The translations under genes and the position numbers were made by a program. DNA of 64,000 nt from Platerodrilus igneus (Eukaryota > Arthropoda > Insecta > Coleoptera > Lycidae), in the NCBI GenBank assembly GCA_036346225.1, contig JARFIW010001185.1, forward strand, positions 930,001 through 994,000. Direction: 5' to 3'. This document shows positions 45,990 to 58,525 of this stretch, piece after piece (positions within the stretch are counted from its first letter, which is position 1; each line of letters starts with the position of its first letter). The notes beneath the pieces were generated by a model. That model had not been told where the DNA came from, ran no database searches, and saw nothing but the letters and a program-made list of their open reading frames with translations.

Positions 45990-47479
45990 ATGAACACGCT
46001 TCGTAACAAACATTTGAACTTTCAAGCTCAGTTGTTGGTGATGAATGTTCTAACATTTTTTGAAAGAGAACGTGATAATCATGGAACCTTGGCCCCATTT
46101 GAGTCAGTATTGCAGGTATAATCAAATTTTCAAGTTATATGTTGTGTTTTAACTGTTGCTTATTGTTAGCGAACATCTTAGGCTTGTGGGATAGGACTGA
46201 GTTCTCTTCGTTCCATTAAAAAAAGAGAGTTTTAGAAGCCCGAAGAGAAAATAAAGTTCCTGAGTCACCGAGCAAGCACCGAAAATTCAACAAGTCTAAA
46301 TCGTCTGATGTAGATAGTTTTGTAATAGATGCGGTTAAACGAAAAATTTACGAAATGTATTCCAAATGTAATATAGTTTTCATAACAATTTTATTTAGTG
46401 TTTTTTAGTATTATGCTTTTAGGGCTCCATGTGACTGTTAAATCTGTACGACAAGAAATTGTAACCGTTCAAATTTTTAAATTCAGCCAGTCTAGTCTGA
46501 CGAGACTTCTATCAACAATTGGTTTTTCTTTTAAATTGGACGATGGTAGAAAGGCTGTGCTTGAACAGGAACATATTGCTGCTGCACGAGTGAAGTTTTT
46601 AAGAGCATATGAAATGTACAAACAATTGTAACTTTATGATCCTGTTTTCTTGGATGAGACGTGGATTTTTAGTCGAGGTTCTGTTAAGAAGAGTTGGCAT
46701 AATGGTTCCAAGCTCAGTGTAAAGAGAAAACCTCCTGGAGAAGGAAAACGGTAAGTTTTTTAAAGTTAAAATTACATTTAATAGAAATATTTTTTATTAT
46801 AGGTTCATAGTCGTACATGCAGGCAACAAAACTGGATTCATCCCCAATGCAGCACTTTTGCATTCTACAAAATCTCCAAGTGCTGACTATCGTGGAGACA
46901 TGAATGCAGCATTATTTACAAAATGGTTTGAAGAACGTTTAATTCCTAATTTAAGCAAACCCAGTGTAATTATTATAGACAATGCTAAATATCATTGAAT
47001 ACTTGATTAAACACAATGTTAGTTGCGGCAGTCACACGTTAAAAAGGGAACTATTATCATTAATTAAAAAACATCCACAACCAAAAATTTATGAAATATA
47101 TACCCTAGCAGAAATGTACGGACACAAAGTTTTGCGGCTACCTCCATATCACTGCGAGTTTAATCCTATAGAGTTGGTATGGTCGAACTGTAAAAAATAT
47201 TACAATAAAAATGTTGGACGGCTTAACCAACTTTATAATGACACAAATGTCAACTTGATATGGCAAGAATCTTTGCAAAGAATAGATGGGTCATATTGGC
47301 AAAAATGTATCACACATGCAGAAAAATGTATGATGGAATGGTGGGCTATAGTACAGCAGTTTTATGTTGTCGAACCTTTAATTATCAAAGTGGGTGATAG
47401 AAATAGTGATAGCAGTGGCTGTGCTACTGATCAGAATAACCAGTATTACCTACACGGTAATTTTAGTTGGTTTTGTTAG
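45990..47479 (+). pseudogene. Intron-containing DDE_3-type transposase-derived gene, broken
   Basis: Four exons with GT-AG introns of 52-55 bp: 45990-46115, 46170-46367, 46423-46750, 46803-47479. The ATG (MNTLRNKHLNFQAQLL) fits. Exon 2 carries a helix-rich region (SSLRSI ... VDSFVIDAVKRKIYEMY). Exon 3 has HVTVKSVRQE and the first catalytic D in FLDETWIF. Exon 4 has D in IIIDNAKYH and E in FNPIELVW, the DDE triad of the IS630/Tc1-like superfamily. Damage: TAG near 46179, a shift near 46225, TAA at 46629, and stop/shift at 46996. Multi-copy genes of this type are frequent in insect genomes. This copy is inactive; exon edges are intact. Confidence 0.8.
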
Positions 47480-47754
47480 CACGAGACCAACACAAACACA
47501 AGTGTATGGTAACGGTCACCAAATTGCATTATTTATTGCGCAATATTTATGTTAACAAATTATTAATGTTTAGCGATTGATGTTTAACCATTCATGACCT
47601 GCTGGAGTTTTTATACAAGAAATTTAGGTTTAAGTTTCATTGTCATTATTATTTGTGCAATAAATTTATATCGACTCGTTTACAGAAAAACTTGTTTGCT
47701 TTCAAAAGTTAAAAAAGGATACAATCATTACATCAATACCACCAACGTGACACT

Positions 47755-49035
47755 TTAAATCGGCCAAATGTGTTGACTACCACAAGGAAAGGTCCAGGGT
47801 GTGGGGTTGGTGTGTACGTAAGGAAGGAACTTAAATGTCAGGTTATTTTGTTTGGTTTGCAATTGACTCGTATACTTGAATATATTTTGGATAATGTTTA
47901 AGTTAAATCGCAAAACTTTTACTGTAGGCACAGTATACAGATCCCCAAACTCTAATCCGCTTAGTTGTGTTGATGAACTAGATAATATATTATCTTATTT
48001 AGCACCGATGATGGATAATATAATATGTTTAGGTGATGTCAATGTGAATCTTTTCAATTTAAGTAATATTATCACACACTGCATTGATTCTTATGGATTC
48101 ATCCAAGTAATAAACGAACCTACGCGCATAGTAAATAACAGCAGTACTCTTTATTGATTCTATATATTTATCAAGTGATAAAAGTCATAATTAACAATAC
48201 CACTATTCCATTAGTTAGTTCTGCAAGAAATTTCTGTTAATACTTGACGATGATCTACGCTTTAAGTCACATGTTGTAAGGTTAATAAAAAGGTCGTATA
48301 TAGCACTTAAACAACTATATGCTTGTCGGTCTATACTAACCTTACAATTGAAAAAGCTGTTGTCGGAAGCTAGTTTTGTCATTATTTAACTATTGTGATT
48401 CTATATATGGTCCAAACCTTGATAGCACTTCTATGACACAAATACAAAGGATTCAAAATACTTGTTGTCGTTTAGTTTTTGGACTAAGAAAATTTGATCA
48501 TGTATCGCATAAGATAAAAGAGTTGCACTGGTTAAATATGGATAACTGCAGGAAACATCATTTGTTATGTTTTGTTCATAAAATAATTATAAATGGCTTC
48601 AGAGGATATTGCTAAAATATTAATGACACGCTCCAAAGTGCATTGCATCAATATTAGACACACTAAAACTTTAACAATTCCCAAGCAACTAACTGCTATG
48701 TTTCAGAGAAGATTCATCTATAATGCTGTTTCTACTTATAATGCAATTCCAGATGGATATAAATTTTTTTTTTACTTTTACTGCATTCAAGGTTCAAATC
48801 GGGGCGCATATTTTGGATAAGTAGTAACATAGTCTAATTGTATATTTTTCAATTATTGTGTAGTTATTCATTTGCTTCACTAATTTTCCTTGTAGAGATA
48901 TGTAGTGGTTTATGCAGGTTAAGTGTAAGAGTAGTCTATGACTAAACTTTGCCTGTATGGACCTACAAATATGCCTTATATACTAATATTTAATGTAATA
49001 TTAACAACAATAAAGTCAATTTCAATTCGAAAGCT
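47755..49035 (+). pseudogene. Non-LTR retrotransposon (LINE), internally deleted
   Basis: 47755-48157 is the back half of an APE-type endonuclease (GCGVGVYVRKELK; TVGTVYRSPNSN; CLGDVNVNLF; INEPTRI), stopping at STLY where S-x-x-D is expected. At about 48370 the frame resumes in the far C-terminal part of RT (YGPNLDSTSMTQIQRIQNTCCRLVFG), and then the tail (RRFIYNAVSTYNAIPD). The whole RT catalytic domain is missing. The tail is AT-rich with AATAAA near 49010. Jockey/CR1-like by appearance. Confidence 0.78.
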
Positions 49036-51753
49036 GTTCGTATATTTATTACTAAACGTTTATCTATTGACCTTAAAATGTGGGGTTTAAAAAATATTAT
49101 TTACAAATGCCTGTTAGTCCCTTCTTTTCGCCAATAGTTTTATATCATTTACATTGCTACGTATTGTGTAAAACAGTGTTCCTTTTAAGTTTTTGGTTGG
49201 TAATGACTTACTGTTCAAAAATACCTATATACACATTGTAAATGTTACAACAATTGAACCTATTTTTAATTTCTTAGTTATTCATTAAAAATAAAACATT
49301 TGTAATAATTTTGTTTTAATAAAGCACACTTTACAGGTAACAACTCAAAGTTTTTTTGTATTGGAAATACCTTTTTCGATATTAGCATTTGATGAAAAAT
49401 ATTAAACCGAAGACCCCAAATATTCTATTAGTTTGAAATATTTATTGAAATAAACGTTTAGTCGTTTTTGACAGAGTCGATTTAATGTAACAAAATAGCT
49501 GTTTTTTGACAGAACAAACCAAAAAGGAATTCTTTTATGGTTTATTTCTAATGCCTAAAGTTAGGTCTAGTTTCGTAAATTGTTTAATCCTAAATAAACT
49601 TTTACACTTTTATTTTTAATTTAGCCTAAAATATAGTTCATAATTAGTGGGAGTTTTGAAGTTTATTTTTTATTATAATCATTTTTTGCCGGCAGCACAA
49701 TTTGAGAAAATGTCATTATCACATCTATTTGACGTTACATGTGTTCTTTGTATAACAAAAAAATGACGGAAGTCTGTTACGTGGGGGTAAAGAATGGGAA
49801 CACTAATAAGTTGCCTATATATTTAAAGCTGATTTTGACACTTTTCAAATTGAAAATATAATTACCATTGCAGACCCCTGGTGAAGATACACAAGACAAT
49901 GAAAGTCCCCAAAGTGAAGTGTAAAATGATGTAGGAAAAATTATCGTTTTTTGAGAACGTCTTCCCCAGATCGTTCAAATTTGTAAATCATTTTGCCGAG
50001 TACCAAACTCGCAACCTAATTTGTAACAAAATGTATCCTATTTCCCTGCGATGGTTCCACTAAGATATTTTAATAAACATTACTCTTGCTAACATGATGC
50101 AATATTTTGCTTATATTGATATTGTAGAGTATCTAGTTACGTTTTGGGATACGGCACACTACCCTTTTTTTTTAAAACTATTATAACATAGTATAAGCTT
50201 CACAAAGTAACACTGCTGTAATAATTTACTTATCGCTTGTAAACATAAACATGGAAGTTTACAAACAACCATGGATGTTGAGGATATGTCATTTTTGGCT
50301 TCATAAATATTCGCAATTAATCCAATCATTATTATATTACACTTATCAATTCACCATATATTATAAGTTTACTTCATTTCAGTGCGACAAAAACAAAGTC
50401 CAAAATAATTCAATTTGAAATATTCTGGTATTAAACCTTATTCTACACATCATTAACAGTGCCATCTTCGGAGAAAGTCGTGAACGATTTTTATTAAAAT
50501 GGCGTACAATTAATGTAATAATTCAATAAAATCCATTCAGTACACTACGACTATCATGATCAATATTTATGAATTTTTTTTAACAGAACGATTATATATG
50601 TATTCTGCTATCCAACGAATGCTTTTTTATATACAAATTGATTATGTTAGATGTAGTAACTAAAATAAAGTAAGTGAATTTTAACATTACTTTTAACAGC
50701 TATTTCTTGCTTATTACTGCACTTTAGAAAAAAAAAGCAAACCTTCGTTAGAAAGTACAAAGTTTTGTGAGTCTAATGGTGAAGTTACATTTTGCATATT
50801 TTCAATCCAACAAAAGTTATTTACCAAACAGAATAACCTGTTTTTTTATGGATTTTAGGCAGCCAACCATACATCCGATCGCGCCCTTGACCTAGGAGCC
50901 GCCGCTGTTTAAAACTCGGTCGCCAACGTGTTCCATTAATGTTGCGATCATTTATATAAACGAGTGCCTATTTAGAAATAATTTTCGGTTAAAGATTATT
51001 ATAGTCGGAAACTTTAACCTTCGATTTTAACACTCATTCCCAAAACGACCTGTCACTATACTTTTTATCACTTGGCACGAGACCGTTAATAACAAAGCAC
51101 ACAACAAGGAGAAACAGTAACAGGCAACATGTTTACTAATGTTTGAGTAGAATGTGGGACAATTAATGGATTTTTCAATTCCTTATCACAAGTAATTTTG
51201 ATAAGAGTTAAATATGCATAAATTAAAACTAGTTTAATGTGGTCTATTGACTGTGCACTGTAGTATTGATACGGGACACTAATTGTGCGAGCCTGACTCT
51301 CTCTTGGCTAACTTTTTGACAATATACAGATTTGAATGTTACTTTTAAATACATTGTAATTCCTTACTGGTAAATTCCATAAACTTACTATCTTATTTTT
51401 GTTTGTATATAATCATAGGTTTCGTAACACCAGACATATAAAGATAAAACAATAACTTTGTGCGGTGAATTGGAATTCCAATTGTGTCTTATTAGAAACA
51501 TTAGCATTCGCAATTACCCATAGCAAATACAATTCTAGATAATCGCATGGAATTAACAAACTTTCAGTTCGGGTCAACATACATCGTTAACGATAACTTC
51601 TAGACGTGATAAACACATTAAAATTTACCAATATCGATTTAAGTTACTGAAATAAAACCTCATAAGTGACACATTGTTTAGGATTTGCATTTTATTGCTT
51701 ACTGAAGCGACAACGTAGTCTGATATTTTTCTACTTTATGAAATCTTTTCATA
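49036..51753. other. No gene seen; upstream of aminopeptidase exon
   Basis: 2.7 kb of AT-rich sequence with no supported feature. It would contain the promoter of the aminopeptidase gene; no clear TATA/initiator pair was seen near 51700. Confidence 0.4.
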
Positions 51754-51942
51754 ATGTGCGTTATCAGCTGTTTTGTATTGATATGGTTAGTTTTTACCGT
51801 TTTAGCAAGTGAAGTTCGAGGAAATAGTGAAAGATGTGAGTGTCGTTTGCCTGATTCAATTATTCCAAAACACTATAAAATTGAAATCATCACCCATCTG
51901 GAAAACCACATCTTCAGATTTGATGGTAGTGTATCGATTAAG
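51754..51942 (+). CDS. First coding exon of a probable M1 aminopeptidase (APN-like)
   Basis: 63 codons from ATG 51754 to AAG 51942, followed by a good donor (GTAAAT) in phase 0. Residues 1-22 are a signal peptide (MCVISCFVLIWLVFTVLAS). The rest, CRLPDSIIPKHYKIEIITHL and then FRFDGSVSIK, matches the opening strand of the M1 aminopeptidase N-terminal domain, where LP-x-x-I/V-x-P-x-H-Y-x-I/L is conserved. Insect enzymes are membrane-anchored gut or haemocyte peptidases. No further exon was recognised downstream in the window; the next must lie beyond 64000 or was lost. The family call rests on one exon. Confidence 0.6.
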
Positions 51943-54900
51943 GTAAATACGTATTTTTATAATTTTTTCAGGGTCTACTATAAGGCATGCAATACACTTT
52001 ATATTTATACTGTATGGCCCATTAGCGTGAAGAGGTTAATGTTATTATGTTATTATGTTATAATGGGTCTACGCTAACAAGCGTCAGAAATTACACAAAT
52101 TAAAGTTTTACGTCTTTATCAAATCTACATACTCGAAAATAATATAAAAGCGTTCCTACAATAATTTAATTGGAACGTTTCGCTCTCTCGCGTGTACAAG
52201 TAGTGAGAACTAGAGGAGGTTCTGAAAGAACGACAGGTGAGAAATTTGAGGAACAAAAGAGTATGCCAAAAGCAATAAATGAATGTTGCAAAGGCAGTGG
52301 AAGTGTGAAGGGACTGAGGGATTTAGAAAAAGATTGTGAATGGTGCTGGGAACAGAAGTAGTGTAGTAATCTACAGCTATACTCTGCATATTCTTCCAGA
52401 AAGAGATGCTAGGTTTGGATACCCCGAAAAGGAATACCGTGATTGGTGTTGTTGTTATCGTTGTAGTTTCTATAATTCCTAGAAAAGCTTTAACAAGGAG
52501 ATATAAAGATGTACTTTTAGCGTTTGTTGCGTTCATTTAATGTCGATGAATTAAAAACCTACATCATTTTACTTCATTATTTATTTATTTAGATCCTGCT
52601 CAGATCCTTTAACAACATCCAGTATATTAAACCTTCCTATAATAAGACGCTTGCTGGTAATTTTCAATTTCAAATCTACTTACCTTGAAATGTAAATTTT
52701 ATGTTATAAATTAAATAATCAAATAGTCGATACCCTGTTTTAGATATCCGTGAATTCTTATACCTTGCGATAGCATGTACTTACTTTCTCGATTGTTTCA
52801 ATCGGGAACTCGTTGAAATAGGGTATTGAGCTATCCGATAAAACCGTGTTTTAAGTTTGCTAATCACGGTTGATAACACCAATATTACTTGGAGCACTGG
52901 TTATTTAGTGAAACAAAATTAATATTCACTTTTTTTTCGATAGACGAAAGCGTTTGCCATATTTTTGTTGGTTCCGTATTCCTTGTGGAAAATTCGCGCA
53001 CGCAATACAGCGTGGTGAGTAATGATGGGTTTACTAAACTATACTTTTCGGCGACAACAAATTAATTTGCCTATAACTATTCTAGATTCTTCCGGTGGCC
53101 CTAAAGCAACGATGAATTGCCGCCCCTTGTTGTGATGAGAGGACAGCCCCAAGGCGGGATCACGCACCCTCTGCCTCGCCCCGACAGTATAGACGGTAGA
53201 AGCGGGTACGACGGCCGCAACTCGAGAGCGAGTGTGTATGCATTAATTGGCACCATTTGGTAGCCACACTTGGTAATCTTAAACTGATTACTGTGATGTG
53301 AGATAGTCGGAAATAGTAATATTTCATTTATTGGAATCATTTTCTTCACTTATTCGTATGTCGGCAATTGCATGCTCGCGATGATGTTTGATAACTGTTG
53401 GTTTACCTTGGTTCTTTTTTTCCTGAGTTATGAATTTTCCTTATTAGTTAAGACAGTGTACTTTCAATGTGGCATAAGTAATTTTTATATTTGTAACCAT
53501 TAAGAGCTGTGGTTTTTAGTGTTGCAGTTGGGTTTTTTTTTCTTTTGTTGCATTTTTGCTAAATAATGTAAGGGTAGGTACCTAAAAGCGGCAGCTTGCC
53601 ATGTTAAAAATAATTTCTTTTTGATTTTGTAAATATGTATAACGTGTACTTATGGATTGTTTATTTGTTGGTACTATTGTGCTTTTGTACATAATTTTTT
53701 TTTAATTAGAGGTTTTTCGTTTGTGTATATTTAATAGTGCACGAGTGAGTATATTTTAATTTCAGGCCTCTTTATATTTTGCATGTGTAAGACCCCGCCC
53801 GGCCATCTTCTTTGTTGGGTTTTTCTCTTTAGGCCACGTCGATGCACGTAGCACGTTGAACTCGAAGAAACAACAATTTAGATGCCCGCGTTCAACACAA
53901 GCTGCAAGTATGTATCGGCGTTCTTGTAGATTGCTACCGTATGTGTTATATAACAAATTTGAAAAAAGCGTCTATTTACGACATCTATATTTGTACGTAT
54001 AAATGGTAGAAAATGGATACAATCGCACTTCGTCTTCTTAAATCTCTTAGATTTTTCTTTTTGGTATTTTATCGTCTTTGTATGCTGCTGGTCGAACATT
54101 AATGTATAAGCAACTCCCAATTATGAACGAGAAGTTTGTAACGATTTTTTCTCTCTCTAATTGGCTCCGCTAGCCTCACGCATGGGCGCTAGTGAAACGC
54201 TTTTCTATACTTCTGGCCGACAATACTTTATAATCACCATGCTCCAAGTTAGGTGTCTGCAAAACAAAGTCTTCCGACGTAACTAGGGGTCTATTCCTTG
54301 GGTAGAGCTATGAGCAATGGGGGGGTAAGTCGAAATCTGTGGGGGGGTCACACTCAAACTAAAACAAACAGGCGCCACCAAGTCCAGATTGATTCATGTA
54401 AATGGCATGGCTAATTTCTAAGGGCGGACGTGGAGACCCAAAGAAAAAAAGAGCCTTCGCTGACAAAAACCTGTCTTAACAGAATAAGACGCTGTTCCTG
54501 TAAGGAAAAATAATAATTAAGTCACATAAAAAATGGGAACACTATTTGTGTCCCTCAAATATATCTAAAAATGCAAAAAGAATGTTTCCTACATAAGGGT
54601 ACCATAAAAATTGAACTCTTATTGCTTTTTGTTTATCAGGTCTGATCAAACTAGATCAGAATAAAAAGACTTTAAGCGTGGATTATAAATTTACTAGAAA
54701 GAATTTTTTCTGTTTCTGTAAATAAAATTTAATGCAATAAAATAAAATGAATACTTGAATTACTTGAAGAATTATTGTAAAGTTTATCAACTTGATTCTT
54801 ATTCAAATATATTACAACCCAGTGTGACTGGTTATACTAAGGTTTTCTAACCCAATCAGATCTGTGTAGGTCATTTACAAATTAATATACAAAACTTTCT

Positions 54901-56379
54901 TTTTAAGTTAACAGTATTAAAATCGATTTGAAGTCAAAATATTCACAAAGATATTCTCTAATTTTATCAAAGGTGGTAGTAATGTAATACTAAACATCTG
55001 CTTGCAATTGTGCAATTGTTGACGGCATATTTCAAACAAACAAGTGACGTAGCCGCAGCTGTTAATTTATGCTGAAGCCACGTGTAGTCACATATCTACG
55101 AAACTAAGTGAAATTTAAATTTGATACTGGAGAAAACCAGCTTAGCTACAGATAAACTGAATAACAAATTTGTGCTTCTATAAAACAAAACGAAATAACG
55201 TGCTTTTAAAAGGAAGCACTGAGGAAATCTTAAAGCTATTACGAACCAAACCCCGGGCTGCTGTCCTTGGCTAGATTGGGAACTGCATCGCCGTGCGGAG
55301 TCTGCAGCTAATTATTCCTGCTTTCCATGCTTTAAATACAGGTGTTGAAGCGAAGTGGGTTTCTTACATTGATTCAAAGTTGCATAAATTTTGTAGCGTG
55401 ATCTTCCATGGTCTAATCTTAGTTATAAATATAATTTTCGTTGCGTAGTTTGTAAGTCGTAGTTTGTAAGTCGTAGTTTGTAAGTCGTAGTTGCGCTAAA
55501 CAAATTTTTAAATTAGATACTAGGATAACGAATATACAATACCAACCGTTACTCAGGAAGTGTGTTACACAATTAATGCGACCCGGAGGTCACTCGCCAT
55601 TCTCTTCGAATGCATGCTGTCGCTGCTTTTACCTATCGACGAGTGCCCCTGCCGCGTTCTTGCATGGTGGGAGGGTCCCGAGGGGGGTTGTCAATCCTCT
55701 CACGCGCGTGCCTGTGGCTGTGGAATACACCGACCTCCGAAACAAATAGACTAACGACTCTAGATACTGTATTAATGCAAAAATTTGATTGTTACACGTA
55801 TTATTACTTTAGTTAATAAAGGTGTTTTAACATTCGTTATACCTTTAATGCAGAGATTTTTAATGCGAAAATAAAATTGTTACAAGTTTACTGACATCGT
55901 ATACCATATTTGAAAGAAAACTTTTATAAAATTAAAGTAAAATATCACGGAATTCTTCGTATGTGTTGTACAATAGACAAAAGAATAGAAATATTAAAAG
56001 AAGATTTTAATGATAATGGACGATAAAAAAACTGATACGAGATCGCTGACGTCACGTTTTCGTTGGTTTACAATGCGCTAGGCTGGTACTCCGTCAGTTG
56101 TTACGCAGGTAAAGAACCAGCAATAATTTTGTATTTTTTATTTCAAAAATTATTATTAGAGTTGCTTATTTAACACAAAAACTATATACGCTGATAAAAT
56201 TCTATTAAATTGTCTTTAACAGTTAGAAAAATATTTTTTCTCTACCTTAGCCGTAAAAGATACTTAAGTCACTGTGACGACCTTCCGTAAGTTGCATTTA
56301 CTAGGATGACTGTGAAGCGGGACGTAAATTTTTACTTACTTCCCTTGGGATGTAAGTGATTGTCATCTAAATGAAAGAA
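51943..56379. other. Probable intron or spacer; no further exon recognised
   Basis: 4.4 kb with no supported coding exon. Two GC-rich patches break the AT background, at about 53100-53250 and 55560-55750. 52200-52350 is purine-rich. A 14-bp triplet repeat lies at 55445-55492. None could be named. Confidence 0.4.
55445..55492. repeat. 14-bp tandem repeat
   Basis: GTAGTTTGTAAGTC occurs three times in succession and a fourth partial copy follows. A simple array. Confidence 0.9.
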
Positions 56380-56482
56380 GCCATGGTTACAAATTCAGGG
56401 CTACGGGTTTAAGGCCTACATTACATAATTCTTTATTATTAGTTAAATTTTAAACTTTATTTAAACCAATGTTTAATGACTT
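56380..56482. repeat. Dispersed repeat, copy 1
   Basis: This stretch and 61005-61110 share words in order: CATGGTTAC, AAGGCCTACATTA, AATAATTCTTT, AATTTTAAACTT and TTTAATGA. About three quarters of the bases agree. It directly precedes the MITE at 56483. Confidence 0.55.
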
Positions 56483-56657
56483 AGGGCCGTCTGCACCGCT
56501 TCGGTTTAAATGCTTGACTTAGTAAAGTGTCCCTAAAGTTGTCAAATTTGCATTATATTATTGGAAACGTTGAATCCATTTAGGCAATGTAAATTTGGCA
56601 ACTTAAGTGACACTCTACCAAGTTAAGCACTTAAACTGAAGCGGTGAAAACGGCCCT
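56483..56657. mobile_element. MITE with long inverted repeats
   Basis: 175 bp. Both halves are inverted copies of about 75 bp: start AGGGCCGTCTGCACCGCTTC, end GAAGCGGTGAAAACGGCCCT. No clear TSD was found. A non-autonomous DNA element, superfamily unassigned. Confidence 0.75.
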
Positions 56658-56849
56658 CAGAAGTAGAAAAAAACGACAGAAAACACCTCAGCGAACATTT
56701 AATATCCAACAATTGTTTTAACTTAGAAAATAATTAAACAAAGGCTATGAATTATTTAATGATTTCGAAAAACCAATACGATAAACTTAATTTATTTTTT
56801 AATGTTGAACGTAATGTGCAATTTGTACAACTAGCAACTACCAGTCATT

Positions 56850-57457
56850 GAAGCTGAAAATAATCGATAACCTCCGAATTCTATGTATAAGAACCGATTT
56901 GGATGAAACTTTGACACAAGATCTATCTTACTTTCAGTTTCAAAAGTGACATGAGCCTGACTGCCACAATTGTTTTTTAGGGGTGAAAACTACCCCTTAG
57001 CGAAAAACATTCCAAAATCAAGGTTTAAGCGTTATATTGATAAAAATATATTTTAAACATGAATATTTAATATCACTACATGGAAAATGGTATGTTATTT
57101 TTAAATTTTTTAACCCTCAAAAACCATCCCTATACTCGAAATATTATTTAAAATATATTTTTGGACAGCTTTATATCTCTAAAGCATTCATTTAATATAA
57201 TGAAAGATGGGTAAGCGCTCGTGGAAAACTTTTTTATTATAGCACTTTTCAATCCTTAAAAAACACCCCTTCCAGAAAAACATGATAAAAAGTTGCTTAT
57301 TAATAGTTTGTAATACTTTAGTTATACAATGGATCAAACTAAAAATTCCCTTATTATCTATTAAATAATTTTTCACTATCTCAATTTTTCAACCCTTAAA
57401 AACCACCTCTATACTGATGATAAAAAATTATGGAATTATTTCAAAAAAATGAATTCT
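56850..57457. repeat. Decayed repeat with GGGGTGAAAACTACCCC palindrome
   Basis: Contains GATTTGGATGAAACTTTG and GGGGTGAAAACTACCCC, words typical of dispersed non-coding insect repeats. The latter motif and its variants (CCCTCAAAAACCATCCC, CCCTTAAAAACCACC) recur about every 110-150 bp. 58290-58500 in the opposite sense resembles it (AAAACCGATTGACTTGAAATTTGG). No coding. Confidence 0.5.
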
Positions 57458-58078
57458 TTAACAACCATTTTCCACATCTGAGCCTTCTTCGTTTATTACC
57501 TTTTCTTCCATTAGTGGTGGGCAATTCTGGCAGTTGTCTCCGCTGCATGTACCACAATTTGAATTACAAAATAAACCAACTTTTTGGCAACCACAAATAG
57601 CACCGCTTACTCTTTTGCAATTGGAAAAACATCTTTTTTAATAGTTCATGAGGTGCAGGTAAACATTCAGTTTTTACGGGATTTAAACCATTTTCATTTT
57701 TAGTACGCCCCCAATCAGTCGGATGAATATTTTATTTCTAATCCACATCTGCGTTTGCAAATAAACTTTTTTTGTGTTCATTAAGGGCACCAATTGTTGC
57801 AACACTATTTTTCGTCGTAGCCTTAATGAAACTTTCATAGCGCATCTGCTCGGATTTGTTGATAAATTATCGATGGCATTCAATTTATTTATCTGTAGGT
57901 CTTTAGTTTGACCGTAAATAAATATAGTGCAATATCTACCAACTTCTAGAATATTTTCCAAATCAGATGTACTGCTAAAAAATACTTCTGCCATATTTCT
58001 TAAATCCTGCCTTTTTTCTACATGTTCCATAATTTTTTTTCCTTTTATTGTAAAACGCTCATGTTGAGTCGCAGCCAA
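57458..58078 (-). pseudogene. Cysteine-rich-tail ORF associated with an insect repeat, broken
   Basis: The stop is TAA at 57458-57460 in element sense. The C-terminal tail is cysteine-rich (SGAICGCQKVGLFCN, then CGTCSGDNCQNC), like tesmin/TSO1 CXC-type tails found at the end of many uncharacterised, repeat-linked insect proteins. Before it come WGRTKNENGLNPV and CLPAPHELLKKMFF, also typical (W-G, then L-P-A-P-x-x-L-L). The front part, 58078-57683, reads MEHVEKRQDLRNM and GRYCTIFIYGQTKDLQINKL, in shifting frames. At least two frameshifts (near 57610 and 57740) break it. It lies downstream of the Crypton on the same strand. Role unknown. Confidence 0.55.
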
Positions 58079-58525
58079 TAAAACAATGAGAGAAAAGAAT
58101 CAATTTCGAGCTGTTTGGATAATCTGTTTTGAAGCTTCTCGACGAATATACTACCGATTGAACATTTTGTTTACTAAAAGTGTGTGTTATACCGAAAAAA
58201 CGTCGCACGCATCATTCTACAGAAAACATGTTTTTTCATAAAAAAATCTAATTCTTCAACCGCCAATAACTCAAGAAGTATTGACTTTTCAAAAAAATTT
58301 TGTCTTGAATAGACCCCCTAAAATTAGCCAATCTATCGATTTCTGCAGTTATTTTGAATAAAGTATTTCCCACTTCCGAAAAGAGGTGACATCCACCCCC
58401 AGGCTGAAAGCAACAATCGGCGCTGTCACTAATGTTAGTTGACATATTCTCTAGCTTTTTACCAAATTTCAAGTCAATCGGTTTTTATACAAAGATTTCA
58501 GAGGGGTAAAGCTTCAATGACTGGA

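Noticed and set aside
52170..52361. Open frame in a purine-rich stretch (52170-52361) and its antisense
   Set aside because: Low-complexity composition without domain or splice signals; not an aminopeptidase exon.
53101..53349. GC-rich patch with an open minus-strand frame
   Set aside because: Composition differs from the surroundings, but no recognisable protein or CpG-promoter evidence.
49780..54560. Shared word AATGGGAACACTA at about 49795 and 54533
   Set aside because: The match does not extend beyond about 13 bases; taken as chance.
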